This document shows positions 10,667 through 23,011 of a stretch of DNA of 64,000 bases, piece after piece. The first letter of the stretch is position 1; each line of letters starts with the position of its first letter. A program made the translations under genes and the position numbers. Origin of the DNA: Cocos nucifera (lineage: Eukaryota; Streptophyta; Magnoliopsida; Arecales; Arecaceae); contig QRFJ01000047.1 in assembly GCA_006176705.1 (NCBI GenBank), forward strand, positions 2,876,934-2,940,933. The letters run 5' to 3'. The notes beneath the pieces are model-generated. The model was not told where the DNA came from, ran no database searches, and saw only the letters and a list, made by a program, of their open reading frames with translations.

Positions 10667-12810
10667 TATTGGTGCAGAATCTGGTTGACGTCGAATCGAG
10701 CTGAAGTTGAGGAAGATGAGGTCATCATCGATGATCTATAAAATAAAATTCCATCCGAAGTCGATGGTGGTGGCTCCGGCAGGATCCTCTGACGATCAAG
10801 TCAGCTCTTTTGACCAACAAAAATGGAGTGCTCAGGAAAGAGTTCGACAAAACTTTGGGAAGAAGAAGAGAGCTTAGAGAAAATATATCTAGAGGATCCT
10901 TTTTGTAGATGAAGTCCGGAGCTAATAGTGACAGTCATAGCTGTCTGATAGCTGACCGCTTGGGACCGCATGGGATTTGCTATGGAGAGAGAGGTGCCGC
11001 CAGACTGATAGTGATAGCCATACCGTCTGGTCGTGGACCGCATGAAGTTTGTTACGAAGAGAGAGATATTGCCAGACTGATAATGACAGTCATGCCGTCT
11101 AGTGGAAGCAAGCGTTTGGAGTTTGACTGAGCTGGAAGAGTCCAACTGTAAGAGTAATCCAGAAGAAGGTCGACTCTTGGAGGAATTCGATTGAAGGAAA
11201 AATCTGAAAGGAGTTCGACTTTTGTAGAAATTCGACTGAAGGAGGAGTCTAGAAAGAGTTTGTCTCCTATAGAAATTCAATTGAAGGAGAAGTTCAGAAG
11301 GAGTTTGACTTCTAAAAAAATCTGAAAGAAGTTTGGCTCCCGTAGAAATTTGACTGAAGGAGTTCAGAAGGAGTTTGTCTCCTGTAGAAATTTGACTGAA
11401 GAAGGAGTCTGGAAGGAGTTCGGCTCCTGAAGAAATTCGAAAGGAGTTCAGCTCCCATAGAAATCCGACTGAAGGAGTCTAGAAAGAGTTCATCTCTTGT
11501 AGAAATCTGACTGAAGGAGGAGTCCAAAAGGAGTTCATCTCCTGAAAAAATTTAGAAGGAGTTCGGCTCTCATAGAAATCTGACTGAAGGAGTCCGAAAG
11601 GAGTTTGGCTTCCGTAAAAATTTGACTGAAGGAGGAGTCCAGAAGGAGTTGATCTCCTGTAGAAATTCGACTGAAGGAGGAGTTCGGAAGGAGTTCAGCT
11701 CCTGGAGGAATCCGAAAGGAGTTTGGCTTCCATAGAAATCCGACTGAAGGAGTCTGGAAGGAGTTCGTCTCCTGTAGAAATCTGACTAAAGAAAGAGTTC
11801 GGAAGAAGTTTGGCTCCTGAAAAAATTCAGAAGAAATTCGGCTCCCATAGAAATTTGATTGAAGGAGGAGTCCAGACGGAGTTCATCTCCTATAGAAATT
11901 TGACTGAAGGAGGAGTTCAGAAGGAGTTCAGCTTTTGGAGAAATCCGGAAGGAGTTCGACTCCTATAGAAATCTGACTGAAAGAGGAGTCCGAAAGGAGT
12001 TCGACTCCTAGAGGAGTCCGGAAGGAGTTCGGCTCTTGGAGGAGTCCAACTGCAGGAGCAATCTAGAAGGAGTTCGGCTCCTGGAGGAATCCAACTGAAA
12101 AAGAACTTTGGAAGGAGTTCGGCTCCTGGAGGAACTTAACTGAAGAAAAAATTTTGAAGAAGTTCAGCTCCTGGAGGAACTCGATTGAAGGAGATGTCCA
12201 GATAGAGTTCGCTTCCTGGAGGAATCCGACTGAAGGAGATGTTCGAAAGAAGTTTGGCTCCTGGAGGAATTTGACTGAAGGAGAAATCCGGAAGGAGTTC
12301 GGTTCTTATAGAAATCCAGCTGAAGGAGAAGTCTGGTAGGAGTTCGACTCTAATAGAAATCCGACTGCAGGAAAAATCTAGGAGTTTGGCTCCTATAGAA
12401 ATCCGATCGAAGGAGATATCTGGGAGGAGCCTAGCTCCTGGAGAAGCCCAATCGAAGGAGAAGTCCGGGAGGAGTCCGACTCCTGGAGGAGTTCGGTAGG
12501 AATTCAACCGCTGGGAGAGTTCGAGAGAGGTTCGATCGATGGAGGAGTTCGGCTAGGGCTCGGTCGCTGAGGAGTTTGGCTTCTGAAGAAGTTCGGTAGG
12601 AATTCGACTGCTGGGGGAGTTCGAGAGGGATTCGACCGATGGAGGAGTTCAACTGAGGCTTGATCATTGAGGAGTTTAGCCGGCTGAAGGAATTCGGTTA
12701 AGTTTTGGTCGTTGGAGGAGAATTTTCGATCGAAGCTCTTCCATGATTATCGATTGTATTAGGCTAAGCATTAAACTGGACTTCGATGGGAGCAGAATTT
12801 ATCTCCAATA
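10667..12810 (-). repeat. E2 LTR, high-coordinate copy (5' LTR in element sense)
   Basis: 2144-bp LTR from TATTGGTGCAG to ATCTCCAATA. Its array of GGAGTTCGGCTCC units occupies about 11130-12500, preceded by 72-bp units at about 10920-11100. The TATA position seen in other LTRs is altered here (CCTTTTTGTAGATG at 10899). Length differs from its partner by 117 bp, mainly in the arrays. Confidence 0.85.
11130..12500 (-). repeat. U3 hairpin-unit tandem array in the high-coordinate E2 LTR
   Basis: Same unit as in the partner LTR: GGAGTTCGGCTCC-like core followed by TAGAAATCCGACTGAAGGAG. Units in the second half switch to CTGGAGGAAT versions, showing at least two subfamilies in sequence. Confidence 0.85.
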
Positions 12811-13400
12811 TATATAATATACTAAATAATGACTTTCTAATGCTTTATATGACTTCTTGTTAATATACGTTATGAACATTATATATGACTTCCTAATGTC
12901 TTATATAACTTTCTACCAATAAATATGACATCCTGAATATTATATATAACTTATTATGAATCTATATGATATCTTAAATAATATATATAACTTTCTAATG
13001 TCTTATATGGCTTCTTATCAATATATAATATTCTAAATAATATATATAATTTTTTATGAGTATATATGATATCCTAAATAATATATATAATTTTTTATAT
13101 TTTTATATGATATCCTAAATAATATATAATTTTCTAATATCTTATATGATTTTTTATGAATATATATAAGACTTTGAACAATATATATGATTTTCTGTGA
13201 ATATATATAGATCCTGAATATTATATATGATTTTTAGTATCTTTATATGACATCCTAAATAATATATATAACTTCTTAATGCCTTATGACTTCTTGTGAA
13301 TATATATAATATTATAAATAATATATATAACTTTTTGATGTCTTATATAATTTTTTATTAATATATATAATATTTTGAATAATATATATATTCAAAAAAT
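12811..13400. repeat. AT-rich degenerate minisatellite, right piece
   Basis: Continues the locus split by E1 and E2. Recurrent words are GACATCCTGAATAATATAT, GACTTCTTGTGAATATATAT and TAATGCCTTATATGAC, giving a rough higher-order period of about 35 or 70 bp. Confidence 0.65.
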
Positions 13401-13974
13401 CATAAATATTTTTTTTTAATTTTATAAAAAATAAATATTTTTATTAATAAAAATTTAATATAAAAAAAATTAAATTGTATTATATATCTGTTTCATTATT
13501 AGTTGTACTAGATTCAATATAATTAAATGATATGCTCCATATTAATTTTGCTACGTTACGTAGTGTAGTGTGCACAAAAAGTTTCTCATAATTAGAATTT
13601 AAGCCACAATCAGAAAAATATGAATAAAGCAGGTTAATAAATCTAATTATATAAGAATTTTAATCTAATTCTATTTTATTTTTCAAATAGGCCCTTGAGC
13701 AGTAAATTATCCTCCACCTAAGTTAAGGGAAATTACACATCCAATATGGATTCCCACGTGTGGCCTCACATCCAACACCTTTTCGGGTTCTACGGCTCCA
13801 GGCTACTTAAATGTCCGCGTCCTCCTAGGAAACTCATGGACCAAGGACCGGCTAATTGATTAGGGATGTCTAAACAACTTAACCTTAATTAGCAGCAGGA
13901 AATCTCCGAATTTTTTGGGCAACTTGCAATCTCCTGGTATAACGTTTAAGTCCTTTTTTTTTTTTTTTATAAAA

Positions 13975-14170
13975 CCATGGTTTTTAATAACGGCATTATA
14001 ACCATTATAACGGCCGTCATGGTGGTTTTAGCCACCCTGTTATACTATTGAGGTAAATGAGGTGAAAAAAATATGGCAACCATAATTATTCATAATTTCC
14101 CGTAATTTCCGGTTATAATGGACCGTTATAATATAGATAACGGCTATTATAATGGATATTTAAAACCTGC
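13975..14170. repeat. Small inverted-repeat element rich in ATAACGG words (MITE-like)
   Basis: The left end has GGTTTTTAATAACGGCATTATAA and the right end has CGGCTATTATAATGGATATTTAAAACC, which is an imperfect reverse complement. Inner words TTATAACGG and CCGTTATAA also mirror each other. It is about 200 bp and non-coding. The superfamily is not assignable. Confidence 0.4.
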
Positions 14171-14309
14171 AGCCGATTCTGGGACATTGAAGCAAATTAA
14201 TCAAGAGTCTGCAGCCGATTTCATGTTCGCACTCACAATTCAACAAACAGCAACTAATAAAACGTACAGATAAGGATTTCTGACAAGTCCTCGACATTTC
14301 CCATCTCAA

Positions 14310-14430
14310 CCCATGGCGGTCTTAGGGTTTGTATGCTCTTTCCGTTCTTTTGTTTCGCTTTCTTCGATTTCTCCTGAGACCTGGGGTTCCGATTAGATTG
14401 CACCGATACAGTTTAGCATTCAGGTTTCAT
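14310..14430 (+). promoter_or_regulatory. Possible promoter/leader fragment with telo-box-like motif
   Basis: CTTAGGGTTTGT at about 14321 matches the plant telo-box (AAACCCTA), typical near start sites of translation-related genes. It is followed by a pyrimidine-rich stretch. I find no sustained reading frame after it, so this may be a relic or a non-coding transcript start. Confidence 0.2.
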
Positions 14431-15457
14431 GAGGAGTGCCGAAGGTCTTAAGACGGGGAAAAATATTACGGAACAAGCCAAAAAAAAAAAAAAAAAGAGA
14501 GAAAAAAACGTTTTTAGCATCTGAAAAAATCTTCAAAGATTGTGGAGTTTTCCGAGTAAAACATCCTCATTTTTCTTTTCTGTTGAAGTTGACAGACTTA
14601 AATCTGTGCATATTCCAACTGGTATGTTGGTTTAAATGCACTCTGCAATATATAAGAGATACAGAAGTGAAGATTTAGATTAGTCTATATAGAATTTGCA
14701 AAGTCAATGTCATCTTATGAGAACTGCGAAACCCTCGCATCAACTTGTTAATGTATTTTCTAATAATTATACATTAATAATTAACAGACAACGAATGTTC
14801 CTAATTTGTACGTTGGCTCACCAGGGATCCATGGCTGAGAATGGCTGGTCCTACACTTCTGAAGATTTTCCTGCAAGTTTCTTCTGGTTGTAGGAATCCA
14901 TGAAGGAGACTTGTAGAAGCAGGCCCATTCTCTAATCATCGACATTAAAAAGCTGATTTTCTCATAAATTCATTTAACATTAGATGCTATTCACAACCAA
15001 CAGCAATAAGCAAATAGATATGAATTGCTAGCTTATGGCACAGCGGTAGTCACATTTCAAGCACCGGCACTTCATGCTACAATACAAGTAACTTGGCTTC
15101 CATATAGGATAGAAGGAGAAAGCAAGCAATCCCTCTACTGCGACATTCCATTTTTCCAGTATACCTTGCAACAAATTGACCATCTATATCTGTCAATTTT
15201 GTATCAGATTCTCTCGAAAGAAGTGAGATGTAAATATATTTTATACAGAAGCTTCACAAATATCTTAAATTTAGAAGAGTAACAGAACGGTTGAAGATAT
15301 AATTTGCATGAAGAAAAGGGGAATGGAATGTCAGCAGCTGCAGGAGTGCAGGAGCGAACACTTCCAAGATCTTATATATACAGTTTAAGGATGATGAGAA
15401 GAGGCTTTCTGTTCCATTGAAACTTTCATAAGAGAAATTTGCTGCAGCTTGACAGGG

Positions 15458-18400
15458 TTACGCCGTAGCAGCTGCAGCTTCTTCGGCCATTTGTGATACA
15501 GGAAGAAGGGTGCAGATGAGGTTGCGATCGCCATACACATTGTCCACACGTCCTGACAATGAAAAGTATTAGCTCTGCTATCATTTCAACTATGGAGGAA
15601 TTGACTTTTATATTCAGACTGTAAAGTGAGAGTCCAGTACCTGTAGTAGGCCAGAACTTGAAACCTCGGAGCCATGAAGCAGGGAATGCTGCATAGTCCC
15701 TGGAGTAGGGTTTTGTCCATGTGTCACCCATAAGCATGGATGGTGGATGAGGAGCACTCTGCACATTTGATTCTCTTAGATGCTCCAAATAACAACGTAT
15801 ATAACAACATTTTTTGGGTGTGAAGGACTACAGGAGCTCCTGAATTGATCTTGTGATGCATGCTTGGATTTTGTTTTTTCAGTAAAAGCCATATAGCAAT
15901 GAGGAGAATATTATTGGAAGAGAAACTAAAACATGTCATTGTAAAAGAAGAAATGCACTAGTGAAGTTGGCCAAAAGAATACGAAGCAAGTGCACTGATG
16001 CTACTAACGTCCGTACCTTCAGGACATTGTTATTGATATCGGCTTCACCACTCTCGATCTCAGCAATTTCTTCCCTAATAGAGATGAGGGCATCACAAAA
16101 CCTGTCTAGTTCTGCCTGCAAAAGCAATTAAATTTGCTTCAAATATGAATATGTTAACGAAGAATAGGTGAATCTAACAAACAAGAATAGTCTTGCAACA
16201 GTACTTTGCTTTCACTTTCAGTGGGTTCAATCATAAGCGTGCCTGGCACGGGCCAAGACATTGTCGGTGCATGGAATCCATAATCTATAAGACGCTTGGC
16301 AACATCTTCAGGCTCTATACCAGCAGTTGCCTGCAACAAGGTCAAATCCCAGCAAAACTCATTATCAAGAAATATAGGAGGATGAAGGTGAGCAACCATG
16401 AAACAGTTTGGTCCAACGCACCTTAAAACCCCTTAAGTCAACAATGAACTCGTGGGCAACAGTTCCATTTACTCCATAGAAAAGAATAGGGTAATGATTC
16501 TGCAACATGAAGTTAAATATACAGGATTAATTAATCAGAACAACCTATCAGCAGGTAGGCTATGATTGTAAGCAGAAACTACCTGCTGACATCAAAGCAC
16601 GCACAGAGTAAATGGACATGAGAAGGAAGAATTAAGATACCTCTAGACGCTTAACCATATAGTTTGCATTCAAGATGGCAATCTTTGATGCATCAGTTAG
16701 TCCTTTGGAACCCATCATAGCTATGTACGTATATGATATGGGCAAAATAAGTGCAGATCCCCAAGGTGCTGCAGAAATGGTGCCCAGTGGCTGCACCTTT
16801 TCAGGTGGTGGTATTCCACCAGTTGGCACCTAATATTACAAACGGTAGCTGTGTTAAATTTCTTGAAGGTGCAAATGATAATCACTTTCCAACAAGATAT
16901 CAGATGGAAAGAATCAGTGACTTCAAAATCATATAATATGCATTTTCTGTAATGCGCTGAGATGAAATTATATGCACATGAAAGAAAAATATTATCATCT
17001 ACAACTGATATAGTTAATGGTCTTGAAATTGTCATGTACTTTGTAACTCTACCTCAGAAATGTGCCATAAGATCAAAAGAAAATGTAGTTCCAGTAGAAG
17101 CATAGCTACAATTGTAACAAAAATCATCAAGCGTAACAACTGAAGTGGTTGTCTCCAAGTGTGCGTGAAACCACCAGATGCTAGTTATAACAAAAATCAT
17201 CAATAGTAACAACCGAAGCAGCATAACTAAGGCACATCAGAATGTCAATAATCAATATTAAGTTGACCCGTAAAAACGATTGCACAAACAAAGATACTGA
17301 ATGCCACAAAGAAATGCAGCAATCAGGAAAGTGATGATCAAAACCAACAGACACATCTACAGTGATAAACATTGATATGAATGAAAAAAAAAAATATGAC
17401 AGAAAAAATTGATCATGGTAAGAAAGCAAAAAAAAGGATCATAAAAAGAAAGCATATCAATGTGACAAATCCTAAGATCATGGAAGGGAGCAACATCATT
17501 AGCATCACGAAGGACACGGCACATGAAACAGAGTTGGATAAAGGTACAAGGGAACATAAATTTAGAAAAGAGGAAAAGTTAGCAGACAAGAAACAAGCAT
17601 ACAGATGTAAAATCAAAGTATATAAACATATAGGTGGGAGAATCCATCAACAATTTTAGTTATGAGTATGATCTACACTAAACCAATCTAGATAATGGGT
17701 AAAGTGGAATTCAATGCAATGCTCACTAACTATGTTCTCCATTTAAACACAAATATGCTAGCAGAAAAACATAATAATGTCTATAGCACAAACTTCTCAA
17801 TGAATTTGGTGTAAGATAATGCAAGGTGTGTTCATTAGAAGGATAATGCATACAAGAAAATATGTCAGAACATAAAAGTTTTTGGTCACAAAGAGATATA
17901 TGTTAACAAATTTGACATGTGTTAAGATGATAATGTAAGTTTTACAACTTCCAAATATGAGTCAACTGAAAGAGTCTTACCACAGGATGTGATGGTAAAA
18001 ATGGTGCCAAGTGTTTCTTCACACCAATAGGACCCATTCCAGGACCACCTCCACCATGTGGGATGCAAAATGTCTTGTGGAGGTTAAGATGGCAAACATC
18101 CGCTCCAATCCAGCCAGGGCTTGTTAATCCAACCTGTAATGAGATAAAAAAAACTTTTTAACAGAAAACAGGAGAAAATTTCTAAATATACCCCACAAAA
18201 GAGGGAGGGGGCAAGGCCGACCATTCAGGGATACAATCATACAACAATACTGTATGATGACCCCAACAAGTTTTCTAGATTGTCACATGCATGCCTTCAA
18301 GTTTATTTAGTAGATGGCCTGGGAATATTACTACCATGTCCCCCTAATAACCAATTATTGCTATTGTTGATTAGTAACCACTACTCCAACAATTACACAC

Positions 18401-21400
18401 ATGTATATGTAATATACTCAGCATGCCCACATCTATTATAAGTTTTATTTAAACAAGGGAAAACTAACCTGTGCGTTCATATTAGCTCCATCCATGTAGA
18501 CTTGCCCACCATTGTCATGAATAATTTTGCAAATCTCATCAATGCCTTCTTCATAGACTCCATGAGTTGAAGGATAGGTGACCTGAGGAAGTATCAGTTA
18601 ATCGATATTATAAAACTGCCAGTGGCTGTTAAAAATTTTATAGCATGAGCTTTTAACCAATCCAAGTGAGCATGCATCAATGTAATCCAACATCATTTGA
18701 TTCTATCAAAACAAGATCGAACCATTAAAGACAATTATAATGTTCCAGGCAGCTGGAGGTCTTACGAAGGACATACATGCATGGTAGTTAAAATTGAGTA
18801 TGATTCAATTACTGAATCATCAAATATTATGCAAAAGTGGTCATTATGCATCAAAATATTTGTACCACTATCTTTGCAGCATAAAAACCATGGGCATAAA
18901 GATTTCATCAATATAAATAAAATAATTTTTAAAGAAGAGAGGCTATTTCCTTATAAGTTGCAGATGGAGAAGATGCAGCATCCATACCATTAGTGCAGCC
19001 AAATTGTCTTTATGTGCTTCAGCAGCTTTGCTTAGTTCCTCGATGTTAATGTTACCCTTGGAATCAGTTCCAACAGCTACTATTCTCATTCCACACATAG
19101 CTGCACTTGCAGGATTCGTCCCATGAGCTGAGACTGGTATGATGCAGACATTCCGATGGCTATCTCCTCTTGCCTATAGTTGGGCAACAACAAATACATT
19201 AGTACCATAAACAGATGAAGATCTAAAGCTCCACATCTTCAAAGATGAACAACTGAATTAGTAAGCAATTTTTTGATGATATAAATGTCAGATAATCTAC
19301 CATATGGTAAGCACGAATAACCATGAGCCCCGCATATTCTCCAGCAGCACCAGCATTTGGTTGCAAAGAGAAGGAATCAAATCCCGTGATTGTGCACAAG
19401 AGTTCGCCCAAATCTTTGAACATTTCCTTTTAATTAAAAATTAAAATTCTGTCAAAAATTCACATTACTCACAGATTATGAAGAATTTAACATGGTTGGC
19501 ATTAAGCATTGCGAGGAAAACTGCATTACCTGATAACCCTCAGCTTGCTCAGCAGGGGCAAATGGGTGAATATCTGCAAAATTGGGCCAAGTCACAGGCA
19601 CCATCTCCATTGTAGCATTCAGCTTCATGGTGCAAGACCCAAGAGGAATCATGCTGTGGCATAACGAAAGATCTTTTGCTTGTAACTTATGGATGTACCG
19701 AAGAAGCTCATGCTCTGTGTGGTACCTGGAAGGCAGAGAAAACAACTATAATGGTTCTTGAGAGTTGGGATACACTTTGACGGCTAGCAAGATAGGGGAA
19801 AGTCTCATACGAATTGAAAATTGGGTGTGTCAAATATGGGCTATCTCTGACAAGTCCACTTGGAATTGCTGGTTGAACCTCCGGGGCAAGAGATGCAGCA
19901 GTAAAGTTTACCTAAGAATTTGACCAAGCATAAGCTCGTTTTCGGATATTCAGAGGATAGAAGTTTCATCTTAGACATTAGTAAGCTCTGTATGGCAAAA
20001 ACTACTCACAGGCTTGCCGCAAGCAAACACTTTAAACAACTTGTCCACATCCTCCAGCGTTGCAGTCTCATCAAAAGACACAGTTATCTGTAGAACTAGA
20101 AAACTACATTAAGACCAGTATCCACTTCAAGGAAGAACCATACATACATCTCAAAAGAGCTGACTCCTCTCCTCCAATTAAAGAGGAAATAGACAGAAAC
20201 ACATACCGTGATTGCATCCACAAGGCGCAGGTTCATTTCATTTCTGTAAGCCTCTTCTAAAATTGCCTTTGCATCAGAGCATGTAACCTTCACAGTATCA
20301 AAGAAGGGAAGCTCCTGGACTTTCACGGTTCCAAGTTTCTTCAGTCCATGTGCAAAAGTAGCAGCAAGACCATGAACCCGATCCGCTATCGCTTTCAGGC
20401 TTTCAGGCCCATGGTACATCGCATACATTGCGGCCATATTTGCAAGCAACGCCTAAAAATCCAATTTTTCCAATACAATTCTCTATCAGCAATCCATGAA
20501 ACCAAGTAATCAAAAGCATTGATATCAAATAGGCAAATCAGCAAACAGATTCCAGACCTGGGCAGTGCAGATGTTGCTGGTGGCCTTGTCCCTCCGGATG
20601 TGCTGCTCCCTGGTCTGCATCGCCATGCGGAGCGCTGGCTTCCCGGTGGAATCGACGCTGACTCCAATGATCCTCCCCGGCATCATCCTCTTGTACTCCT
20701 GCGACGTGGCCAGGAACGCCGCATGGGGGCCGCCATAACCCATTGGCACCCCGAACCTCTGCGCCGACCCGACAACGATATCGGCTCCCAGCTCGCCCGG
20801 CGGCTTCAGCGTCGTCAGAGCCAGCAAATCCGTCGCCATCACGACCTTAACCCCGCTAGCATGCGCGTTCTTGATGAACTCCCCGTAGTCCAGTATCTCG
20901 CCTTCCGTCCCAGGGTACTGAATCAGGACACCGCAGACATCGTTCGAGAGGTAATCCAAGTCTTTGAGGCCGGCGACGACGACCTTGAGGCCGAACCCGT
21001 CTGCCCGGGTCTTGCAGACGTCGATGGTCTGGGGGTGGCAGTTGGAGGCGATCAGAAAGGTCTTCCTTTTGCCTTTCTGGATGTTGTTGCACATGGCCAT
21101 GGCCTCGGCAGCGGCGGTGCCCTCGTCGAGGAGGGAGGCGTTGGACATGGGGAGAGCGGTGAGGTCGGTGATCATGGTCTGGAAGTTGAGGAGGGACTCG
21201 AGGCGGCCCTGGGCGATCTCGGCCTGGTAGGGCGTGTACTGGGTGTACCACCCGGGGTTCTCCATGATGTTGCGAAGGATGACGGCGGGGACGAAGGTGT
21301 TGTAGTAGCCCATGCCGATGAATGACCTGAAGACCTTGTTCATGGAGGCAAGGCGCTTCATGTGGACGAGCATCTGGGACTCGGTGAGGCCAGCGTCGAA

Positions 21401-21775
21401 CTTGGGGAGGGCCATGGTGGGGATGCGGATGGACTTGGGGACGGTAGCGTCGATGAGGGCGTCGAGGGAGGGGAAGCCGCAGAGCTCGGCCATGCGGACC
21501 TGGTCGTCCTGGGAGGCCGAGTTGTGGCGCCGGGGGAAGGTGTCGCTGGGGCGGAGCGACTCCACCGAGATCGACCGGGACTGCCGGCCGGCATTGCGGA
21601 AGGGGGAGTAGTCGGCGGCAGGAGGGCGGCGGACGGTGGTGTTCGCCGGAAAGATGGCCGGCGCGAGGGAGGAGAGTTGGCGGGAGGCGTTGGGGGCCGG
21701 GACCTGGGATGGCTTGGATTGGGAGATCAGACGGCGGAGTATCGCCCGGCTAGCTAGTCTTCGAGCTCGCTCCAT
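15458..21775 (-). CDS. GLDP: Glycine dehydrogenase (decarboxylating), P-protein, mitochondrial
   Basis: P-protein of the glycine cleavage system. It is the PLP enzyme that decarboxylates glycine and passes the aminomethyl group to H-protein in the mitochondrial matrix (photorespiration, one-carbon supply). Fifteen exons, minus strand: 20558-21775, 20207-20452, 20010-20087, 19811-19911, 19530-19725, 19301-19426, 18988-19173, 18469-18582, 17981-18133, 16641-16829, 16422-16499, 16205-16330, 16017-16115, 15641-15758, 15458-15552. All have GT/AG borders and sum to 3123 bp (1040 aa plus TAA), the normal plant length. The Arg/Ser-rich N-terminus (about residues 1-80) looks like a mitochondrial presequence. 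The PLP lysine is in NLHKTFCIPHGGGGPG (Lys about 775, exon 9), and CHSMIPLGSCTMKLN (exon 5) is also conserved. No frame break was found, so it should be functional. Introns contain no recognised genes. The largest (16830-17980) has a small internal duplication. Confidence 0.97.
17114..17218. repeat. 73-bp imperfect direct duplication inside a GLDP intron
   Basis: AACAAAAATCATCAA followed by GTAACAAC.GAAG occurs at about 17116 and again at about 17189, within the intron between exons 9 and 10. It is a simple local duplication with no evident function. Confidence 0.6.
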
Positions 21776-21789
21776 TGGTCGAACACTGA

Positions 21790-21833
<44 letters not shown>

Positions 21834-23011
21834 GGAGAGACCTTTCTGTATCTCTTTGTTTTGTATTTATGGAGTAAAGGAGGCAGAGGAAGAGGGAGAG
21901 CTACAGGGGGGACCGAGCTCCACCTTGGCCTCCTCCGACTCCGGCGGCTATGGGTTTGTGCTCTTGTTTGAGACTAAATTTGGGGCATTTGGTCTATATA
22001 AAACTTTACGACATTAAAAATATATTGGTGGCTAAATTTTCCTTAGATCCAGATCTGTGGGTGGGTGGGTGGGTGAGGTGGGGGCAGGATTTCTTAAGAA
22101 ACTAGCGACATGGCCACTGGGAGAAGAGGACGGTTAAAGCTGACGTGGAGGGAGTGATGATCTTCTGCCTTCAATCCACAACACAACATGATCTATAATG
22201 GGAGGTGCAGCATTGCAGGAGGAAAGGATGAAGTCTGGATGGACGAGGAGTCGTCTGAATTCTGTCTTTTTTTTTTTTTCTTTTTCCTTTTATACGTATG
22301 AAAATGTGACACAAAAATAAAAATAAGTGGAGGAAGAAAACAGAGAGAAATAAGGGAGGGAGTGGGAAAGGAGAGAAGGCGGTGGATGGGAAGGAACAGA
22401 GCATGGTTGGCGGGGACGGAAGTCACTGGCTGCTTATCGCTATCTTGGACCTCAAAAAAATGAGAGAAGGGGGAAAAGAAACGTGCGTGGTATTTTGTGG
22501 GGTGGACGAAATCCTTGGGAACGAATAAATGAACGGGAGACCGAGTCAAGTCCAAGTATCAAGGGGTTAGGTGCCACCACCTGCTACCGCCGGTCCATAG
22601 AATCTCCTCGAATCTGTGGAGGTACGAAATTCCGAGTGACCTTTTATCTCCACCCACCACCAAATTTTTAATTGGAAAGATACGGAAGCAAGTGGGACCG
22701 AGGTCGGCAGTACAGTGTACTAGAGGTGGATTTGTCCAACTAGCTTAGTGCACCCGCACCGACTACTTTAGGAGTTGCAATACGCTCCATGGCACCGTGT
22801 GAACTCACACACGCATATCGCTGGTTCGATGATTCATGTACAAATACGATGTCCATGCATACATGGTAACATTCTAATACTTACTAGTTTGTGGATGCAA
22901 CTGCAACTTTGGTACCTGATCCCATCACAACAGGACATGCGAATCGAATCATCTCTGAGCCAACTGGGCCTAGTAATTTCCATCACTAACAACAACAATC
23001 TGCATTCTACC
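21776..23011 (-). promoter_or_regulatory. GLDP upstream region
   Basis: Contains the GLDP 5' UTR and promoter. A (GA)n run at 21793-21828 reads as (CT)n in the transcript sense just upstream of the ATG, a frequent leader feature in plants. A TATA-like word (CATAAATAC, minus strand) lies at about 21863-21871, roughly 90 bp from the ATG. A G-rich stretch follows at 22058-22084. From 22100 to 23011 I see no gene. The boundary at 23011 is the insertion point of E4. Confidence 0.45.
22058..22084 (+). other. G-rich stretch with potential to form a G-quadruplex
   Basis: The plus strand has four runs of GGG separated by single T residues, then GAGG and a GGGGG run. This meets the usual G3+N1-7 rule. 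It sits about 285 bp upstream of the GLDP start codon and is on the strand opposite to the coding sense. Confidence 0.6.

Larger units (their letters stand above)
4623..12810 (-). mobile_element. E2: near-complete gag-only (non-autonomous) Ty3/gypsy element
   Basis: 8188 bp bounded by two long LTRs. The outer ends read TATTGG (4623) and CCAATA (12810), which are C-to-T/G-to-A changed versions of TGTTGG/CCAACA. TATAT flanks both sides (4618-4622, 12811-12815). Internal order in the minus sense: primer binding site, gag, an abrupt junction to the integrase C-terminal end, the ~115-bp repeat array, the GGAGATCTTATCTCC array, and a purine tract (complement of 6884-6905). There is no protease, RT, RNase H or integrase core. 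It would therefore need proteins from elements such as E3 or E5. Confidence 0.85.
13401..15457. other. Non-coding stretch downstream of GLDP
   Basis: No convincing gene. It holds AT-rich sequence to about 13700, the inverted-repeat candidate at 13975-14170 and a stretch near 14310-14430 with a telo-box-like TTAGGGTTT. About 200-300 bp next to 15457 should be GLDP 3' UTR and terminator. I could not choose a poly(A) signal. Confidence 0.55.

Noticed and set aside
17381..17659. Lys-rich 92-residue open frame within a GLDP intron
   Set aside because: It lies in the AT-rich intron between exons 9 and 10, has no conserved motif, and opposite-strand frames are equally open.
20519..21325. 268-residue open frame on the plus strand, antisense to GLDP exon 1
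   Set aside because: It is a shadow of a GC-rich coding exon. The sense frame is a clearly conserved enzyme, and the antisense peptide has no domain-like feature.
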